Assembly (NCBI GenBank): GCA_050944255.1
Contig: JBMNQS010000078.1
Location: 1 to 9,267, forward strand
Length of the DNA stretch: 9,267 nucleotides
Direction of reading: 5' to 3'
Source of the DNA: JBMNQS01 sp050944255
GTDB lineage: Bacteria > Bacillota > Clostridia > Christensenellales > Maliibacteriaceae
Part shown: positions 6,540 through 9,267 of the stretch, in pieces
Layout of the letters: every line of letters starts with the position of its first letter
How positions within the stretch are numbered: the stretch's first letter is position 1
Notes under the pieces: generated by a model
The model's input: only the letters and a program-made list of their open reading frames with translations
Told to the model about the DNA's origin: nothing
The model's database searches: none
Translations under genes and position numbers: made by a program

Positions 6540-6636
6540 CCAACGCCGTAAGGCGTTGGAGGAAAAAAGGTTTTGGAGTCCTTAGAACCTTTTCCTCAAA
6601 AAGGTTCTAAGCGGGTTCCAAGGGCGGAGCCCTTGG
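6540..6636. repeat. Cluster of three perfect palindromes in the ileS leader
   Basis: Three hairpins follow one another: CCAACGCC-GTAA-GGCGTTGG (6540-6559, 8 bp, GNRA-type loop), CTTAGAACCTTTT-N5-AAAAGGTTCTAAG (6581-6593, 6599-6611, 13 bp) and CCAAGGGC-GGA-GCCCTTGG (6618-6636, 8 bp). They lie after the T-box terminator and before the ileS ribosome binding site, so they are in the mRNA only when the T-box reads through. None has a T-tract on the coding strand. They resemble a small dispersed intergenic repeat rather than a second attenuator, but copy number cannot be judged from this window. Confidence 0.75.
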
Positions 6637-6682
6637 TGGATTGTCCTTGACAGGCAGGGCACGGAAAAATTGGAGGTATACG

Positions 6683-9267
6683 ATGTACAAAAAGGTGGAT
6701 ACGGATCTGAATTTTGTCCGGCGCGAGCAGGAGGTGCTGGACTTCTGGAAGGAGCACGACGTATTTCATAAGTGCGACTGCCACAGGGAAGGCGCGCCTG
6801 CGTTCACGTTCTACGACGGGCCGCCCACGGCCAACGGAAAGCCGCACATCGGCCACGTACTGACGCGCACATTCAAGGACATCGTGCCGCGCTACCGCGC
6901 CATGAAGGGATACCATGTGCTTCGAAAGGCCGGCTGGGATACCCACGGCCTTCCGGTGGAGCTTGAGGTGGAAAAGGTGCTGGGCATCGACGGCAAGCCG
7001 CAGATTGAGGCTTACGGCGTGGAGGCCTTTATCCAGCAGTGCAAAAAGAGCGTCTGGAAGTACCTGTCCGAATGGGAGAAGATGAGCGAGCGCGTCGGCT
7101 ACTGGGCGGATATGGAGCATCCCTACGTAACGTATGAGAACGACTACATCGAATCGGTCTGGTGGTCGCTGAAAACCCTTTGGGAAAAGAATCTGATCTA
7201 CAAGGGCCATAAGATCGTGCCCTACTGCCCCCGCTGCGGGACGCCGCTGTCCAGCCACGAGGTGGCGCAGGGGTACAAGGACGTTACCGATACCACGGTG
7301 ACGGTCCGCTTCCGCCTGAAGGACGAGGAGAATACGTCGATCCTGGCGTGGACCACCACGCCGTGGACGCTTCCGTCCAACGTGGCGCTGTGCGTGCACG
7401 CGGACAAGGACTACGTCTACGCCAGGAAGGACGGCCAGACGTACATCCTGGCCGCGGCGCTGGCGGCGGACGTGCTGGGAGACGGCTACACGGTGGAAAA
7501 GACCGTGAAGGGCCGCGAGCTGGAGTATAAGGAATATGAGCCGCTGTTCGACTTTGCCCAGTCGCAGCAGAAGAGCCACTACGTGGTGTGCGACAACTAC
7601 GTGACGCTGGACGAGGGCACCGGCGTGGTGCATACGGCGCCGGCCTTCGGCGAGGACGACAACCGCATCGGGCAAAAGTACGGATTGCCGCTGGTGCAGC
7701 TTGTGGATGAGGAGGGCAAATTCATCCAGGATACCGAAATACTGGAGGGCCTGTTTGTCAAGGATGCCGATCCTGTGATCGTCCGCGACCTCGAAGCGCG
7801 CGGGCTGCTCTATTCCACGCAGGGCTACGATCACTCCTATCCCTTCTGCTGGCGCTGCGATACGCCGCTGATCTACTACGCCAGGGCCAGCTGGTTCATC
7901 CGCATGACGGCCATCCGCGATCAGCTATCGGCCAGCAACCGGAGCGTCAACTGGTATCCGGACAACATCAAAAACGGCCGGATGGGCAACTTCATCGAGA
8001 ACGTCATCGACTGGGGCATCTCCAGGGAGCGCTACTGGGGCACGCCGCTTCCCATCTGGGAATGCGAAAGCTGCCACGAGCGCCATATGGTGGGCAGCAT
8101 CGCCGAGCTGCGCGAGATGGGCATCGATGTACCGCAGGATATCGAGCTTCACAAGCCGTATATCGACCAGGTGCATTTAAACTGCCCCCAGTGCGGGGAA
8201 ACGATGAACCGGGTGCCGGAAGTCATCGACTGCTGGTACGATTCAGGGGCCATGCCCTTTGCCCAGTGGCACTATCCCTTTGAGAACCAGGATAAGTTCA
8301 AAGCCAACTTCCCGGCGGACTTCATCAGCGAGGCGGTGGACCAGACCCGCGGGTGGTTCTACACGCTGCTGGCCATTTCCACGGCAGTGTTCGGGGTGTC
8401 CTCCTTTGAGAACTGCATCGTGCTGGGGCACGTCAACGACAAGGACGGCCAGAAGATGAGCAAGCACAAGGGCAACGTGGTGGACCCGTGGACGGTGCTG
8501 GATAAGCAGGGCGCAGACGCGGTGCGCTGGTATTTCTACACGGTTTCGGCGCCGTGGGTGCCCAGCCGCTTCTACGAGGAGGCGGTGTCGGAGTCACAGC
8601 GCAAGTTTATGGGGACGCTTTGGAACACCTATGCGTTCTATATCCTGTACGCGGACATCGACAAGTTTGATCCCGCCAAGTATACGCTGGATAAGGAAAA
8701 CCTGCCGCTTCTGGACAAATGGGTGCTGGCCAGGCTCAACAGCCTGATCCGCTCCGTGGACAGCGACCTGGAGCATTACCGCATCACCGAGGCGGCCAGG
8801 GCGCTGGCGGACTTTGTGGACGACCTGTCCAACTGGTACGTGCGCCGCGGGCGCTCGAGGTATTGGTCCGGCGAGATGACCAAAGATAAAATCGACGCGT
8901 TCATGACGCTTTACACGGTGCTGGAGACGCTGGTGCGGCTGTGCGCGCCCTTCACGCCGTTTATGGCCGAGCACATGTACCAGAACATGGTGCGCACGGT
9001 GGATAAGGACGCGCCTTTGAGCGTGCACATGTGCGATTTCCCGGCGGCGGATGAGAGCCTCATCGACGAGGCGCTGGTTAAGGAGATGAACCAGGTACTC
9101 TCTGTGGTGACACTGGCCCGCGCGGCAAGGAGCGCGGCCAATATCAAGATCCGGCAGCCGCTTTCGCAGCTGCTGGTCAGCGGCGCGGAACTGACGGAGC
9201 GCGGCGCGGCGCTGGTGGCCGACGAGCTGAACGTGAAGGAAGTTGTCGTCAGGGACGACCTGTCACA
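6683..9267 (+). CDS. ileS: Isoleucyl-tRNA synthetase, 3' end outside window
   Basis: Charges tRNA-Ile with isoleucine in the cytoplasm and hydrolyses mischarged Val-tRNA. The frame is open through 861 codons to the window edge; the family is about 1,040 residues, so roughly the last 180 are missing. Visible: HIGH at 55-58, GWDTHGLPVE just after, CP1 editing domain with WTTTPWTLPSN (223-233) and GTGVVHTAPAFGEDD, CxxC knuckles at 182/185, 389/392, 461/464 and 501/504, WYDSG and VDQTRGWFY before KMSKH (591-595, usual KMSKS), then the anticodon-binding helices with SNWYVRRGRSRYW. GWDTHGLPVE rather than GWDCHGLPIE, and the overall match to Thermus-type sequence, place it in the eukaryote-like class (IleRS2); members often tolerate mupirocin, but the intact HIGH argues against the hyper-resistant variants. 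The ATG at 6683 follows GGAGG (6672-6676) at 6 bases. Expression depends on the T-box upstream. Confidence 0.97.
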   Translation, partial: MYKKVDTDLNFVRREQEVLDFWKEHDVFHKCDCHREGAPAFTFYDGPPTANGKPHIGHVLTRTFKDIVPRYRAMKGYHVLRKAGWDTHGLPVELEVEKVLGIDGKPQIEAYGVEAFIQQCKKSVWKYLSEWEKMSERVGYWADMEHPYVTYENDYIESVWWSLKTLWEKNLIYKGHKIVPYCPRCGTPLSSHEVAQGYKDVTDTTVTVRFRLKDEENTSILAWTTTPWTLPSNVALCVHADKDYVYARKDGQTYILAAALAADVLGDGYTVEKTVKGRELEYKEYEPLFDFAQSQQKSHYVVCDNYVTLDEGTGVVHTAPAFGEDDNRIGQKYGLPLVQLVDEEGKFIQDTEILEGLFVKDADPVIVRDLEARGLLYSTQGYDHSYPFCWRCDTPLIYYARASWFIRMTAIRDQLSASNRSVNWYPDNIKNGRMGNFIENVIDWGISRERYWGTPLPIWECESCHERHMVGSIAELREMGIDVPQDIELHKPYIDQVHLNCPQCGETMNRVPEVIDCWYDSGAMPFAQWHYPFENQDKFKANFPADFISEAVDQTRGWFYTLLAISTAVFGVSSFENCIVLGHVNDKDGQKMSKHKGNVVDPWTVLDKQGADAVRWYFYTVSAPWVPSRFYEEAVSESQRKFMGTLWNTYAFYILYADIDKFDPAKYTLDKENLPLLDKWVLARLNSLIRSVDSDLEHYRITEAARALADFVDDLSNWYVRRGRSRYWSGEMTKDKIDAFMTLYTVLETLVRLCAPFTPFMAEHMYQNMVRTVDKDAPLSVHMCDFPAADESLIDEALVKEMNQVLSVVTLARAARSAANIKIRQPLSQLLVSGAELTERGAALVADELNVKEVVVRDDLS

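Noticed and set aside
6647..6652. Perfect TTGACA shortly before ileS as a second promoter
   Set aside because: No -10-like hexamer at 16-18 bases; the next TATA-like bases are about 24 away and overlap the ribosome binding site region.
6596..7834. Minus-strand 412-codon open frame
   Set aside because: Antisense to ileS, His/Arg/Val-rich composition typical of a complementary-strand shadow, no ribosome binding site or family motif.

Overview
The window looks like chromosomal DNA of a moderately GC-rich anaerobic Firmicute (Clostridia in the broad sense). The evidence is a classical T-box leader in front of ileS, AAGGAGG-type ribosome binding sites before most genes, vegetative TTGNNN/TATAAT promoters, a CtsR-type operator at a small heat-shock gene, and a short phosphoglycerate dehydrogenase with one C-terminal ACT domain. 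Species cannot be named from the sequence.

Layout, left to right. (1) 3-842 (+): 3' part of serA, cut by the window edge. (2) 843-1363: a gene-free 521-base stretch rich in palindromes. Two identical 26-base copies of a terminator hairpin (905-930, 1208-1233) bracket about 277 bases that look like an inserted non-coding element. (3) 1364-1813 (-): an Hsp20 small heat-shock protein. It has a consensus promoter overlapped by a CtsR heptad pair and a structured 5' UTR. (4) 2102-2488 (+): a small single-domain cupin, transcribed divergently from hsp20. (5) 2489-2649: two terminators, one for each converging transcript. (6) 6058 down to 2650 (-): a compact three-gene operon, in transcription order a secernin-like C69 N-terminal-nucleophile hydrolase, a D-2-hydroxyacid dehydrogenase and a DUF362 protein with a Cys-rich tail, with gaps of only 21 and 25 bases. 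(7) 6122-6273: divergent promoters for that operon and for ileS. (8) 6280-6526 (+): an isoleucine T-box with AUC specifier, antiterminator and terminator. It is followed by three perfect palindromes, then ileS (6683 to the window end), an IleRS of the eukaryote-like/Thermus-like type, cut at its 3' end.

How the genes work together: serA (serine synthesis) and T-box-ileS (tRNA charging, induced by uncharged tRNA-Ile) are housekeeping genes; hsp20 is stress-regulated. The C69/dehydrogenase/DUF362 operon is the least explained unit. It looks like a small catabolic or modification module in which an amide bond is cut and a 2-oxo/2-hydroxy acid is interconverted, but its substrate cannot be read from sequence. 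The best leads for something undescribed are that operon, the element splitting the serA terminator, the palindrome trio in the ileS leader, and the possible two-layer control (CtsR plus a leader that may hide its ribosome binding site) of hsp20.
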